The notes: generated by a model from the letters alone, not told the origin. Positions 32,209 to 41,527 are shown, counted from the stretch's first letter. The stretch is 59,903 nucleotides of DNA from Streptomyces sp. WZ.A104 (GCF_002382885.1 NZ_NWVL01000051.1:1-59903), one strand, 5' to 3'. Numbers and translations are program-made.

Positions 32209-33459
32209 TCAGGTGCCGGGGCGGGCCATGGCCTTGACGAAGGCGCGCTCCACGTCAGCGGTGGAGAGGACTCCGTAGATCTGGCCGGTCTCCTCGACCA
32301 CCAGGTACTCGGTGGCGGGGGTGGCCTTGAGCCGGTCGAGGAGGGCTTCCCCGGCCAGCTCGGCGGGGACCTTCATACCCTCGGTGAGGTCCTGGGCGAG
32401 GCCGCTGACGGCGACCCAGGGGCGGCGGTGTTCGGGGACGCCGACGATGGCGGCCTCGCGGACGACGCCCTTGGGGTTGCCCTGTCCGTCGACGACGACC
32501 AGGGCGCGGGCGCCCGCCTCGTTGGCCCGGCGCAGCGCTTCGGAGAGCGGGGTGGCGGACTCGACGGGGACGGCACGCCGGGTGAGGGTGCGGGCGCGGA
32601 GGTCGGGCAGGTGCTCGCGGAGCCGGGCCATGCGCAGGCTGTTCCCGGCGCCCGTCCAGATGATCCCGGCGAGGATCGCGGCGAGCAGGGCGTCCATGAC
32701 GGTCTCGATGCCGCCGATGCTGTCGGGTGCGGCGCCCAGGGTTCCGGTGTGGGTGAGCAGCGGCAGTCCGACCAGGACGGTGACGGCCAGCCCCCGGCCG
32801 ACCCAGGCGGCGGCGATGGTGCCGCTCATGGGTTTGCCGGTGATCTTCCAGACGACGGCGCGGAGCATCCGGCCGCCGTCGAGGGGCAGACCGGGCAGCA
32901 GGTTGAAGGCGGCCACGATGAGGTTGGAGATCATCAGGCCCGCGAGCAGGACACCGGGCACGGTGCCGGGCTCGACGAGCTGCATCGCGCCGTAGAAGAC
33001 GCCGCCGAGGACGAGGGAGAGGAGCGGGCCGACGAAGGCGAGGATGAACTCGCGGCCTGGCGTCTCGGTCTCCTTCTCGATCTCCGAGACGCCGCCGAAG
33101 AACTGGAGCTGGATGCGGCGTACCGGGAGCTTGTAGCGCAGGGCGGCAACCGTGTGGGCCAGTTCGTGGACGAGCACGGAGGCGTAGAAGGCGATCGCGA
33201 AGAACAGCGCGACGAGATAGCGCGCACCGCCCAGCTCGGGAAGCACCCGGTCGAGCTGGCCGCCGAAGACCCAGGTGATCAGCGCGGCGACGACGAACCA
33301 GCTGGGGGCGACGTAGACGGGCACGCCGAAGGGGCGGCCCATGAGCAGGCCGCCGCCCGGCTCCGCGGGGCGTTTGGGCTTGCCGTTCTCGGGGGCGGCG
33401 CCGGGGTCCGTGCCCCCTGGGCCGGGCTGCGGCCGCCCGCTGTCGCCGCTCTCGTCCAC
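32209..33459 (-). CDS. M50 family site-2 protease with CBS domains
   Basis: A 416-residue intramembrane metalloprotease. The zinc motif HELAH is at 98-102 inside a transmembrane helix, and the second zinc ligand is in NLLPGLPLDGGR. Six hydrophobic segments are followed by two CBS domains (about 285-410), which often bind adenine nucleotides. The N-terminal 40 residues are Gly/Pro-rich and cytoplasmic. The GTG at 33459 follows GAAGGGA. This family cleaves membrane-bound regulators such as anti-sigma factors; RskA at 1.1 kb is a conceivable but unproven substrate. It is divergent from the RecB-type nuclease gene. Confidence 0.88.
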   Translation of the reverse strand: MDESGDSGRPQPGPGGTDPGAAPENGKPKRPAEPGGGLLMGRPFGVPVYVAPSWFVVAALITWVFGGQLDRVLPELGGARYLVALFFAIAFYASVLVHELAHTVAALRYKLPVRRIQLQFFGGVSEIEKETETPGREFILAFVGPLLSLVLGGVFYGAMQLVEPGTVPGVLLAGLMISNLIVAAFNLLPGLPLDGGRMLRAVVWKITGKPMSGTIAAAWVGRGLAVTVLVGLPLLTHTGTLGAAPDSIGGIETVMDALLAAILAGIIWTGAGNSLRMARLREHLPDLRARTLTRRAVPVESATPLSEALRRANEAGARALVVVDGQGNPKGVVREAAIVGVPEHRRPWVAVSGLAQDLTEGMKVPAELAGEALLDRLKATPATEYLVVEETGQIYGVLSTADVERAFVKAMARPGT

Positions 33460-33539
33460 GGGGTCCCTTCGGTTCGGTGAGTGGCCTTTGCCACGATCAT
33501 GCAGTGTGCGAGGGTCTACCGTCGATGGTATGCCGCTGA

Positions 33540-33562
33540 CTGTCAGTGGCGGGCCGTAGGGT
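33540..33562 (+). promoter_or_regulatory. RecA-NDp (PafBC-type) promoter of the RecB-family nuclease
   Basis: CTGTCAGTGGC, six bases, TAGGGT. It differs from the Streptomyces consensus TTGTCAGTGGC-N6-TAGGGT (from memory) at one base. The hexamer ends 8 bases before the ATG, so transcription should begin at or next to the start codon. Confidence 0.75.
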
Positions 33563-33570
33563 CTGGAGAC

Positions 33571-34482
33571 ATGACTTCCGTGCCGCGGCCGCCTCAGCCG
33601 CCTTCGTCCCTGTCGCCGTCGCGGGCGAGCGATTTCATGCAGTGCCCCCTGCTCTACCGCTTCCGGGTCATCGACAAGCTCCCGGAGAAGCCCAGCGAGG
33701 CGGCTACCCGCGGCACTCTGGTCCATGCCGTGCTGGAGCGGCTCTTCGACGCCCCGGCGGCGGACCGTACGGCGCCGCGGGCGCGGGCGCTGATTCCCGG
33801 CCAGTGGGACCGGCTGCTGGAGACGAAGCCGGAGCTGGGCGAGCTGTTCGCCGAGGACGGCGGGGGTGAGCGGTTGACCCGCTGGCTGGGCGAGGCGGAG
33901 CGGCTGGTGGAGCGGTGGTTCTCGTTGGAGGACCCGACGCGTCTGGAGCCCGCCGAGCGGGAGATGTTCGTGGAGACGGAGCTGGAGTCGGGGCTGCGGC
34001 TGCGCGGGGTGATCGACCGGGTGGACGTCGCGCCGACCGGCGAGGTCAGGATCGTCGACTACAAGACGGGCAAGGCCCCGCGACCGGAGTATTCCGAGGG
34101 CCCGCTGTTCCAGATGACGTTCTACGCGCTGGTGATCTGGCGGCTGAAGGGCATCGTGCCCCGCCGTCTCCAGCTGGTCTATCTGGGCAGCGGCGATGTG
34201 CTGACGTACGACCCGGTGGTGGCGGACCTGGAGCGGGTGGAGCGCAAGCTGCTGGCGCTGTGGGACGCGATCGCGCTGGCGACGGAGACCGGCGACTGGC
34301 GGCCGCGCCCGACGAAGCTGTGCGGCTGGTGCGACCACCAGGCGGTCTGTCCGGAATTCGGCGGGACTCCCCCGGTCTACCCCCTGGCGGTGCGCCCGGC
34401 GGAGTCCGGTGAGGATGTGCAGGGCAGAATGGGACCGGTCCGGGCCGAGGCCGGCCGAGCCGTGGCCCTTGAGGGCCCTTAA
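33571..34482 (+). CDS. RecB-family PD-(D/E)XK exonuclease with iron-sulfur cysteines
   Basis: A 303-residue nuclease. The catalytic core shows GVIDRVDV, then IVDYKTGK (the D-x-K of the PD-(D/E)XK fold) and the QMTFYALVIWR helix. Cys25 (MQCPLLYR) and the C-terminal CGWCDHQAVC are placed as in AddB/Cas4-type proteins, where four cysteines hold an iron-sulfur cluster. It probably processes DNA ends in repair. The ATG at 33571 sits 8 bases after a near-perfect DNA-damage promoter. It is followed after 9 bases by a response regulator gene. Confidence 0.88.
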   Translation: MTSVPRPPQPPSSLSPSRASDFMQCPLLYRFRVIDKLPEKPSEAATRGTLVHAVLERLFDAPAADRTAPRARALIPGQWDRLLETKPELGELFAEDGGGERLTRWLGEAERLVERWFSLEDPTRLEPAEREMFVETELESGLRLRGVIDRVDVAPTGEVRIVDYKTGKAPRPEYSEGPLFQMTFYALVIWRLKGIVPRRLQLVYLGSGDVLTYDPVVADLERVERKLLALWDAIALATETGDWRPRPTKLCGWCDHQAVCPEFGGTPPVYPLAVRPAESGEDVQGRMGPVRAEAGRAVALEGP

Positions 34483-34491
34483 GGAGTTCCT

Positions 34492-35163
34492 GTGGCGATC
34501 CGCGTCCTTCTGGTCGACGACCAGCCCCTGCTGCGCACCGGTTTCCGGATGATTCTGGAGGCCGAGGGCGATCTGGCGGTGGTGGGTGAGGCCGGTGACG
34601 GTCTGCAGGCCATCGACCAAGTGCGGGCGCTCCAGCCCGATGTGGTGCTGATGGACATCCGGATGCCGCGGATGGACGGGGTGGAGGCGACCCGTCAGAT
34701 CACCGGCCCCGGGAAGGACGGCCCGGCGAAGGTGCTGGTGCTGACCACCTTCGATCTCGACGAGTACGTGGTGGAGGCGCTGCGTGCGGGGGCGAGCGGC
34801 TTCCTGCTGAAGGACGCCCCGGCGGCCGAGCTGGTGCAGGCTATCCGGGTGGTCGCGGCGGGCGAGGCGATGCTCGCCCCGAGCATCACGCGCCGGCTGC
34901 TGGACAAGTACGCGGACCATCTGCCCTCCGGTGAGGACCCGGTCCCGGACGCCCTGCACACGCTGACGGACCGTGAGGTCGAGGTGCTGAAGCTGGTGGC
35001 ACGCGGGCTGTCCAACGCGGAGATCGCCGCGGACCTGTTCGTCAGCGAGACGACGGTCAAGACCCATGTCGGCCATGTGCTCACGAAGTTGAGCCTGCGC
35101 GACCGGGTGCAGGCCGCGGTGTACGCGTACGAGAGCGGGCTGGTGCGCCCCGGCGCGCAGTAG
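34492..35163 (+). CDS. NarL/LuxR-family response regulator (orphan)
   Basis: A 223-residue regulator. The receiver domain has the acidic pair DD (9-10), the phosphorylation site Asp55 in VVLMDIRMP and Lys in LLKDAP. The C-terminal LuxR helix-turn-helix runs from about 155 to 210 (LTDREVEVLKLVARGLSNAE, then SETTVKTHVGHVLTKL). No histidine kinase is adjacent. It starts 9 bases after the RecB-type nuclease gene and is probably read from the same damage-type promoter. The start is a GTG preceded by AAGGAG. Confidence 0.9.
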   Translation: MAIRVLLVDDQPLLRTGFRMILEAEGDLAVVGEAGDGLQAIDQVRALQPDVVLMDIRMPRMDGVEATRQITGPGKDGPAKVLVLTTFDLDEYVVEALRAGASGFLLKDAPAAELVQAIRVVAAGEAMLAPSITRRLLDKYADHLPSGEDPVPDALHTLTDREVEVLKLVARGLSNAEIAADLFVSETTVKTHVGHVLTKLSLRDRVQAAVYAYESGLVRPGAQ

Positions 35164-35189
35164 AGGTCTTCGTCGCGAGCGAGCTCTGC

Positions 35190-35249
35190 GGAAAAGCCGT
35201 CCGGCCCGCCCCGTCCTGTTCCAGGAGGGGCGGGCCGGACGGCTTTTCC
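35190..35249. terminator. Long perfect hairpin between response regulator and SBP genes
   Basis: A 23-base perfect stem (35190-35212 with 35227-35249). The 14-base loop can extend the pairing with TCCTG/CAGGA. It separates convergent genes. Confidence 0.85.
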
Positions 35250-35263
35250 GGTGCGGACCGGCC

Positions 35264-36862
35264 TCAGGCGCCGGGCCGGTGGAGCTCCCACAGCTGGAGC
35301 TCGGAGGTGGCGCTGACGGAGTGCTCCACCCCGGCGATCCCGTCGCGGGAGGCGACGTACTGCTTGCCCTGCCAGATCGGGAGCACGGGGACGTCGGCGG
35401 CGACGATGTCCTGGAGCTTCTCGTAGGTCGCGGCGGCGGCGGTGCGGTCGGCCTCACGGCGGGACTGCGGGATGAGGACGTTCTGCGCCTCGCGCGAGCG
35501 GTAGGGCGAGTTGAGGAAGTTGTCCTTGTCCAGGAACGGCGCGGTGTAGTTGTCCGGGTCCGGGAAGTCGGGGAACCAGCCCATGCCGTAGGCCGCGTAG
35601 TCGCCGCGCTTCTGCTCCGGGCGGTACTTCGACCACTCCGTGCCCTGGACATCGATGTCGAAGAGGCCCGAGCTGTTCAGCTGCTGCTGGATCGCCTTGA
35701 ACTCCTTGGCGGTGGCCGAGCCGTAGTGGTCGTTCGTGTAGTGCAGGGTGAACTTCACCGGGGTCTTGATCCCGGCGTCCCGCAGCGTCGCCTCGGCCTT
35801 GGTGGTGCTGGGCTCTCCGTACTTGTTGAAGAAGGCGTTCGTGTGCCCGGAGATGCTGGACGGGATCAGGGAGTAGAGCGGCTCGGCGGTCGTGCCGTAC
35901 ACCTTGCCCGCGATCTCGCCCCGGTCGATGATCTGGGCCATGGCCTGCCGGACGGCCTTGTTGACCACGGGGTCCTTGGTGTTGAAGCCCAGGTAGCTGA
36001 TGGCCAGGCCGGGCATCTCGGTGAGCTCGATGCCTTCCTTGGGGCTGACCAGCATGTCGCGGGCCTGCTCGGGCGACATGGCCCGGGTCATCATGTGGAT
36101 CTTCTTCTCGTCGAGCGCCTCGCCCATGGCTTCGGCGTCGACGAAGAGGTCCATCTCGACCTTGTCATTGAGCACCTTCAACTCACCCTTGTACGAAGGG
36201 TTCTTGGAGAAGGTGATCTTCACGACCCGGCCGTCCTCGACCTGCGGCTTCATGGTGTACGGGCCGGAGCCGTTGACCTGGAAGCCCTCGCGCGGGGACT
36301 TCGCCGGGTAGTGCGCCTTCGGGACGATACCGGCGGCGGGCGTGGCGAGCTTGTACGGGAACGTCGCGTCCGGGGTCTTCAGGTGGAAGATCACCTGGTC
36401 GTCGCCCTTGGTCTCGATCGTGTCGATGTTGGAGAGCAGACCGACCGGGCCGCTGTCCGAGTCGATGTCGATGACGCGCTGGATGGAGTGCTTCACGTCC
36501 TCGGCGGTGACGGGCGTCCCGTCGGAGAAGGTGAGGCCCTCGCGCAGGGTGCAGCGGTAGCTCTCGTTCTCGGTGTCCGTGAAGGTGCAGCTGCGGGCCG
36601 CCTCGGGCGCCGGCTCGCCGCCTCCGTTGGGCACGGCGGTCAGCGTCTGCACCGTCTGGCGCAGGACGTTCCAGACGCCTGCTTCATAGCCGATGGCCGG
36701 GTCGAGGGGCGCGGGGTTCTCCGCGGAGGCCACGAGCTGGTCCGTGGTGCCGACGACGATGGCTCCCGTGCCACCGGCGCCGCTGTCCGTGCTGCCGCAG
36801 GCGGCGAGCACGGGGGCGAGCAGGCCGACGACGGCCGGCAGCACCAGGGTCTTGCGGTTCAT
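35264..36862 (-). CDS. ABC transporter substrate-binding lipoprotein (family 5, peptide/nickel type)
   Basis: A 532-residue exported protein. The signal peptide ends in the lipobox LAAC with Cys22. The mature part is a family 5 binding protein with TFSDGTPVTAEDVKHSIQR and YDKAR-region equivalents (KYGEPSTTKAEATLRDAG). It should capture oligopeptides or similar ligands for import. The ATG at 36862 follows GAGGGAG; an ATG at 36880 lacks such a site. No permease or ATPase genes are adjacent, so it must share a transporter encoded elsewhere or act as a sensor. Confidence 0.88.
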   Translation of the reverse strand: MNRKTLVLPAVVGLLAPVLAACGSTDSGAGGTGAIVVGTTDQLVASAENPAPLDPAIGYEAGVWNVLRQTVQTLTAVPNGGGEPAPEAARSCTFTDTENESYRCTLREGLTFSDGTPVTAEDVKHSIQRVIDIDSDSGPVGLLSNIDTIETKGDDQVIFHLKTPDATFPYKLATPAAGIVPKAHYPAKSPREGFQVNGSGPYTMKPQVEDGRVVKITFSKNPSYKGELKVLNDKVEMDLFVDAEAMGEALDEKKIHMMTRAMSPEQARDMLVSPKEGIELTEMPGLAISYLGFNTKDPVVNKAVRQAMAQIIDRGEIAGKVYGTTAEPLYSLIPSSISGHTNAFFNKYGEPSTTKAEATLRDAGIKTPVKFTLHYTNDHYGSATAKEFKAIQQQLNSSGLFDIDVQGTEWSKYRPEQKRGDYAAYGMGWFPDFPDPDNYTAPFLDKDNFLNSPYRSREAQNVLIPQSRREADRTAAAATYEKLQDIVAADVPVLPIWQGKQYVASRDGIAGVEHSVSATSELQLWELHRPGA

Positions 36863-37169
36863 CTGGACGTTCTCCCTCATCCCGGCAGGTGAGGAATCAA
36901 AGTTAGTAGCCGCCGACGACCTCTCCCGACCGCCCGGAGCGCAGCTCGCTCTCCCCCGGCGGCCGGAAGGGGCGACACACGATCACCATTCCGGACATCT
37001 CATATGATCCCGGAGGGCAACTGGCGGCTCCCGGGTGAGGAAGCTCACCCTCCCTACCCCTTCACATATGTGCACAGTGGCTGATTCACGTCCACGGAAA
37101 GTTGCCGGAATGCGCACGGCGGGAGGGAGGAGTCCGCCGCTCGTACATCGGCCGGGCTCTCTGCCCGGG
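36863..37169. other. Intergenic region between HAD phosphatase and SBP genes
   Basis: About 307 bases with no supportable gene. It contains a small hairpin (37033-37050) suited to terminate the HAD transcript and a palindrome CACATATGTG at 37063-37072. It presumably also holds the SBP promoter, which I cannot place with confidence. Confidence 0.5.
37033..37050 (-). terminator. Short hairpin after the HAD phosphatase gene
   Basis: GGGTGAG (37033-37039) pairs with CTCACCC (37044-37050) around a 4-base loop. It is about 120 bases past the stop codon, so its role as a terminator is tentative. Confidence 0.35.
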
Positions 37170-37871
37170 TCAGCCCGTTCCGGTGATGAGCTTCCGCAGG
37201 AAGGCCAGGTCGACCTCTTCGAGCGAGCTGACGACCACACGTCCGGCGGCGGGGGCGATCGGGGCGACCGACGGCACGGCGACGACCCGGCACCCGGCGG
37301 CCTCGGCGGCGGCCACCCCGGTCGCGGTGTCCTCGATGACGGCACAGCGCCAGGGGTCGGCGTCGAAGCCCGCGGCGGCGGTGAGATAGGGCTCGGGGTG
37401 GGGCTTGGTCCGGGCGACCTCGTCCCCGGCGACCGTGAGCGCGAAGTGGTGGTGGCCCACCGAGTCCAGGACCCGGTCGATGATCCGGCGGTGGGAGGCC
37501 GAGACGAGCGCGGTGGGCACCTCGTGCACGGCCAGGTCGGCGAGTAGCCCCTCGGCGCCCGGCATCAGGGGCACCCCGCGCGCGATACGCTTCTCGAAGC
37601 TGTCGTTGAGCAGCCCGGTCAGCTCGTCGAGCCGGATGTCGGCGCCGGTGACGTCGATGAGGTATCCCGCGCTGCGGGTCATCGGACCGCCGACGACGAC
37701 GTCCCGCCAGGCCTCGTCCAGCCGGTGCCCGAGGTCGGCGAAGACCTCCTTCTCGACGTCCCACCAGAAGCCCTCGGTATCGACCAGGGTTCCGTCCATG
37801 TCGAGAAGGACCGCCTGCAGAGCGGCGCCTTCGGCCGTGCGGGTCAAGGACGCGGGGACCGTACTGGTCAT
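37170..37871 (-). CDS. HAD-superfamily phosphatase (beta-phosphoglucomutase-like)
   Basis: A 233-residue phosphatase. The nucleophile motif LLDMDGTLVDTE places Asp24 and Asp26; motif II is in ALVSASHRR, the lysine in ARTKPHPEPY and the acidic motif in AVIEDTATGVAAAEAAGC. The helical cap is of the subclass I type. The substrate could be a sugar phosphate or a nucleotide. It lies 143 bases after metH on the same strand. The ATG at 37871 follows GGAAGG-type sequence. Confidence 0.88.
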   Translation of the reverse strand: MTSTVPASLTRTAEGAALQAVLLDMDGTLVDTEGFWWDVEKEVFADLGHRLDEAWRDVVVGGPMTRSAGYLIDVTGADIRLDELTGLLNDSFEKRIARGVPLMPGAEGLLADLAVHEVPTALVSASHRRIIDRVLDSVGHHHFALTVAGDEVARTKPHPEPYLTAAAGFDADPWRCAVIEDTATGVAAAEAAGCRVVAVPSVAPIAPAAGRVVVSSLEEVDLAFLRKLITGTG

Positions 37872-38014
37872 CCGGCACACCTTCCGTAAGGGACGAGAAG
37901 GCCGGCCGCCATTCCCAGAAGTGGGAGGGCGACCGGCCTGCACTGGACCGACCAGTGTACGACGTGTCCGGCTACGGCGCGCGAAGGGCGCGGCAACGGG
38001 CGGTGAGCACCGCT

Positions 38015-41000
38015 CTACCGGGCGTTGAAGTACTTCGCCTCGGGGTGGTGGATGACGATGGCGTCGGTGGACTGTTCCGGGTGGAGCTGGAACTCCTCGG
38101 AGAGGTGGACGCCGATGCGCTCCGGCTGGAGCAGGTCCGCGATCTTGGCCCGGTCCTCCAGGTCGGGGCACGCTCCGTAACCGAGGGAGAACCGCGCACC
38201 CCGGTACTTCAGCGCGAACATGTCCTCGACGTCCGCCGGGTCCTCCCCGCCGAAGCCGAGCTCGCCGCGGACCCGGGCGTGCCAGTACTCGGCCAGGGCT
38301 TCGGCGAGCTGGACGGACAGGCCGTGGAGTTCGAGGTAGTCGCGGTAGGAGTTGGCGGCGAAGAGTTCGGCGGTGGCTTCGCCGATCTTCGAGCCGACGG
38401 TGACGACCTGGAGGCCGATGACGTCCCGCTCCCCGGACTCCTCCGGCCGGAAGAAGTCCGCGAGGCAGAGCCGGCGGCCGCGGCGCTGGCGGGGGAAGGT
38501 GAAGCGGGTGCGCTCCGAGCCGTCCTCGTGCAGCAGGATCAGGTCGTCACCCTTGGAAACGCACGGGAAGTAGCCGTAGACGACGGCCGCCTCCAGCATG
38601 TTCTCGGTGTGGAGCTTGTCGAGCCAGCCCCGCAGATGCGGGCGGCCCTCGGTCTCCACCAGCTCCTCGTACGTCGGTCCGTCGCCGGTACGAGCCTGCT
38701 TCAGGCCCCACTGGCCCTTGAACAGGGCGCCCTCGTCGAGCCAGGAGGCGTACTCCTTGAGCTGGATGCCCTTGACGACCCTGGTCCCCCAGAACGGGGG
38801 CTCGGGCACCGGGTTGGTGACGGAGACGTCCGAGCGGACACCCTCCTCCGGCTCCTCGACCTCGGTCACCGGGACATCCCGCTTCGGCACCCGGCGCTGC
38901 TTGAGTTCGGGGAGGGTGGCGCCGGGGACTCCGCGCTTGACGGCGATCAGCGCGTCCATCAGGCGCAGGCCCTCGAAGGCGTCACGGGCGTAGCGGACTT
39001 CGCCCTCGTAGATCTCGTGGAGGTCCTGCTCGACGTAAGCCCGGGTGAGGGCGGCGCCGCCGAGGATGACGGGGTAGTCGGCGGCCATGTTGCGCTGGTT
39101 GAGCTCCTGAAGGTTCTCCTTCATGATCACCGTCGACTTCACCAGCAGACCCGACATCCCGATCACATCGGCCCGGTGCTCCTCGGCCGCCTCCAGGATC
39201 GCCGAGACCGGCTGCTTGATCCCGAGGTTCACGACGTTGTAGCCGTTGTTGGACAGGATGATGTCGACGAGGTTCTTCCCGATGTCGTGCACATCGCCCC
39301 GGACGGTTGCCAGCACGATCGTGCCCTTGCCGTCGTCATCGGTCTTCTCCATGTGCGGCTCCAGATACGCCACGGCGCTCTTCATCACCTCCGCCGACTG
39401 GAGGACGAAGGGCAGCTGCATCTGGCCGGAGCCGAACAGCTCCCCGACCACCTTCATGCCCTCCAGGAGGGTGTTGTTGACGATGTCGAGAGCCGGGGTG
39501 TCCGCAAGGGCTTCGTCGAGGTCGGCCTCCAGGCCGTTCTTCTCCCCGTCGATGATCCGCCGCTGAAGCCGCTCGTCCAGCGGGAGGGCGAGGAGCTCCT
39601 CGGCCTTGCCCGCCTTCATCGACTTCATGTTGACGCCCTCGAACAGCTCCATCAGCTTCTGCAGGGGGTCATAGCCCTCGGCACGGCGGTCGTAGATCAG
39701 GTCGAGGGCGACCTTGACCTGCTCCTCCTCCAGCCGGGCGATCGGCAGGATCTTCGAGGCGTGCACGATCGCGGAGTCCAGGCCCGCCTTCACGCACTCG
39801 TCGAGGAAGACGGAGTTCAGCACCACCCGGGCGGCCGGGTTCAGACCGAAGGAGATGTTGGAGAGGCCCAGCGTGGTCTGGACGTCGGGGTGGCGCTTCT
39901 TGAGTTCGCGGATCGCCCCGATCGTCGCGATGCCGTCGCCCCGCGACTCCTCCTGACCCGTGCAGATCGTGAACGTCAGCGTGTCGATGAGGATGTCCGA
40001 CTCGTGAATGCCCCAGTTCGTGGTGAGGTCGGCGATCAGCCGCTCGGCGATGGCGACCTTGTGCTCGACGGTGCGGGCCTGGCCCTCCTCGTCGATCGTC
40101 AACGCGATCAAAGCGGCGCCGTGCTCCGAGGCCAATGCGCTGACCTGCGCGAACCTCGACTCAGGGCCGTCGCCATCCTCGTAGTTCACCGAGTTCAGCA
40201 CCGCACGCCCGCCCAGCTTCTCCAGGCCGGCGCGCAGCACGTCCAGCTCGGTGGAGTCCAGCACGATGGGCAGGGTGGAGGCGGTGGCGAAACGGCCCGC
40301 CAGCTCCGCCATGTCGGCGACGCCGTCACGGCCGACGTAGTCGACGCACAGGTCGAGCATGTGCGCGCCCTCACGGATCTGGTCCCGCGCCATCTCCACG
40401 CAGTCGTCCCAGCGCGCCTCCAGCATCGCCTCACGGAACTTCTTGGAGCCGTTGGCGTTCGTCCGCTCACCGATGGCGAGGTACGACGTGTCCTGCCGGA
40501 AGGGCACGGTCTGGTACAGCGAGGCGGCACCCGGCTCCGGGCGCGGCCGGCGGACCGCGGGCGTCAGGTCCCGGACCCGCTCCACGACCTGGCGCAGGTG
40601 CTCCGGCGTCGTACCGCAGCAGCCACCGACCAGCGAGAGTCCGTACTCGTGGACGAAGGTCTCCTGGGCGTCCGCCAGCTCGGCCGGGCCCAGCGGATAG
40701 TGCGCACCGTTCTTGCCGAGGACCGGCAGACCGGCGTTCGGCATGCAGGAGAGGGGGATACGGGAGTGCCGGGCCAGGTAGCGCAGGTGCTCGCTCATCT
40801 CGGCCGGACCGGTCGCGCAGTTCAGGCCGATCATGTCGATGCCCAGCGGCTCCAGCGCCGTCAGCGCCGCACCGATCTCCGAGCCGAGGAGCATCGTCCC
40901 CGTCGTCTCGACCGTGACCGAGCAGATCAGCGGGAGAGTGAGGCCGGTGGCCTCCATGGCGCGCCGAGCTCCGATGATCGAGGCCTTGGTCTGGAGCAGA

Positions 41001-41527
41001 TCCTGGGTCGTCTCCACCAGGATGGCGTCGGCGCCGCCCGCGATCATGCCCTCGGCGTTCTGCTGGTAGGCGTCACGGAGGGTGATGTAGGGGGCGTGGC
41101 CCAGGGTGGGGAGTTTCGTGCCCGGACCCATCGAGCCCAGCACCCAGCGCTGCTGCCCGGTCGAGGCGGTGAACTCGTCCGCCACCTCACGCGCGATCCG
41201 CGCACCCGCCTCGGCCAGCTCGTACACCCGCTCCGGGATGTCGTACTCGGCGAGCGCCGCGTAGTTCGTCCCGAAGGTGTTCGTCTCCACGCAGTCCACA
41301 CCGACCGCGAAGTACTCCTCGTGGACCGAACGCACGATGTCCGGACGCGTGATGTTCAGGATCTCGTTGCAGCCTTCGAGGTTCTCGAAGTCCTCAAGTG
41401 TGGGGTCCTGGGCCTGGAGCATGGTTCCCATCGCCCCGTCGGCCACCACCACGCGGGTGGCGAGTGCCTCTCGGAGGGCGTCTGCTCGGGTCCGGCTTTC
41501 GGCGGCGGATGTCGGCAACGAGGCCAT
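38015..41527 (-). CDS. metH: Cobalamin-dependent methionine synthase MetH
   Basis: A 1170-residue enzyme that transfers a methyl group from methyltetrahydrofolate to homocysteine through cobalamin. In order: homocysteine domain with zinc cysteines (GLNCATGP and GGCCGTTPEH), folate domain (SYLAIGERTNANGSKKF, then DLCVDYVGRDG), cobalamin cap and Rossmann domain with the His ligand motif GDVHDIGKNLV, and a C-terminal SAM-binding reactivation domain (LCLADFFRPEESGERD). All domains are present and the length fits the family. The ATG at 41527 follows GGGAG. It is divergent from gylR. No cobalamin riboswitch was recognised upstream. Confidence 0.95.
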   Translation of the reverse strand: MASLPTSAAESRTRADALREALATRVVVADGAMGTMLQAQDPTLEDFENLEGCNEILNITRPDIVRSVHEEYFAVGVDCVETNTFGTNYAALAEYDIPERVYELAEAGARIAREVADEFTASTGQQRWVLGSMGPGTKLPTLGHAPYITLRDAYQQNAEGMIAGGADAILVETTQDLLQTKASIIGARRAMEATGLTLPLICSVTVETTGTMLLGSEIGAALTALEPLGIDMIGLNCATGPAEMSEHLRYLARHSRIPLSCMPNAGLPVLGKNGAHYPLGPAELADAQETFVHEYGLSLVGGCCGTTPEHLRQVVERVRDLTPAVRRPRPEPGAASLYQTVPFRQDTSYLAIGERTNANGSKKFREAMLEARWDDCVEMARDQIREGAHMLDLCVDYVGRDGVADMAELAGRFATASTLPIVLDSTELDVLRAGLEKLGGRAVLNSVNYEDGDGPESRFAQVSALASEHGAALIALTIDEEGQARTVEHKVAIAERLIADLTTNWGIHESDILIDTLTFTICTGQEESRGDGIATIGAIRELKKRHPDVQTTLGLSNISFGLNPAARVVLNSVFLDECVKAGLDSAIVHASKILPIARLEEEQVKVALDLIYDRRAEGYDPLQKLMELFEGVNMKSMKAGKAEELLALPLDERLQRRIIDGEKNGLEADLDEALADTPALDIVNNTLLEGMKVVGELFGSGQMQLPFVLQSAEVMKSAVAYLEPHMEKTDDDGKGTIVLATVRGDVHDIGKNLVDIILSNNGYNVVNLGIKQPVSAILEAAEEHRADVIGMSGLLVKSTVIMKENLQELNQRNMAADYPVILGGAALTRAYVEQDLHEIYEGEVRYARDAFEGLRLMDALIAVKRGVPGATLPELKQRRVPKRDVPVTEVEEPEEGVRSDVSVTNPVPEPPFWGTRVVKGIQLKEYASWLDEGALFKGQWGLKQARTGDGPTYEELVETEGRPHLRGWLDKLHTENMLEAAVVYGYFPCVSKGDDLILLHEDGSERTRFTFPRQRRGRRLCLADFFRPEESGERDVIGLQVVTVGSKIGEATAELFAANSYRDYLELHGLSVQLAEALAEYWHARVRGELGFGGEDPADVEDMFALKYRGARFSLGYGACPDLEDRAKIADLLQPERIGVHLSEEFQLHPEQSTDAIVIHHPEAKYFNAR

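Noticed and set aside
32209..33459. M50 protease as the dedicated RskA-cleaving site-2 protease
   Set aside because: It lies 31 kb from rskA, has no SigK-type promoter and carries CBS domains rather than a PDZ domain. It remains possible but is not supported.
32209..35652. A continuous 1147-codon frame joining the site-2 protease with upstream sequence
   Set aside because: Only the part from the GTG at 33459 has M50/CBS motifs; the rest is antisense to the response regulator and RecB-type genes.
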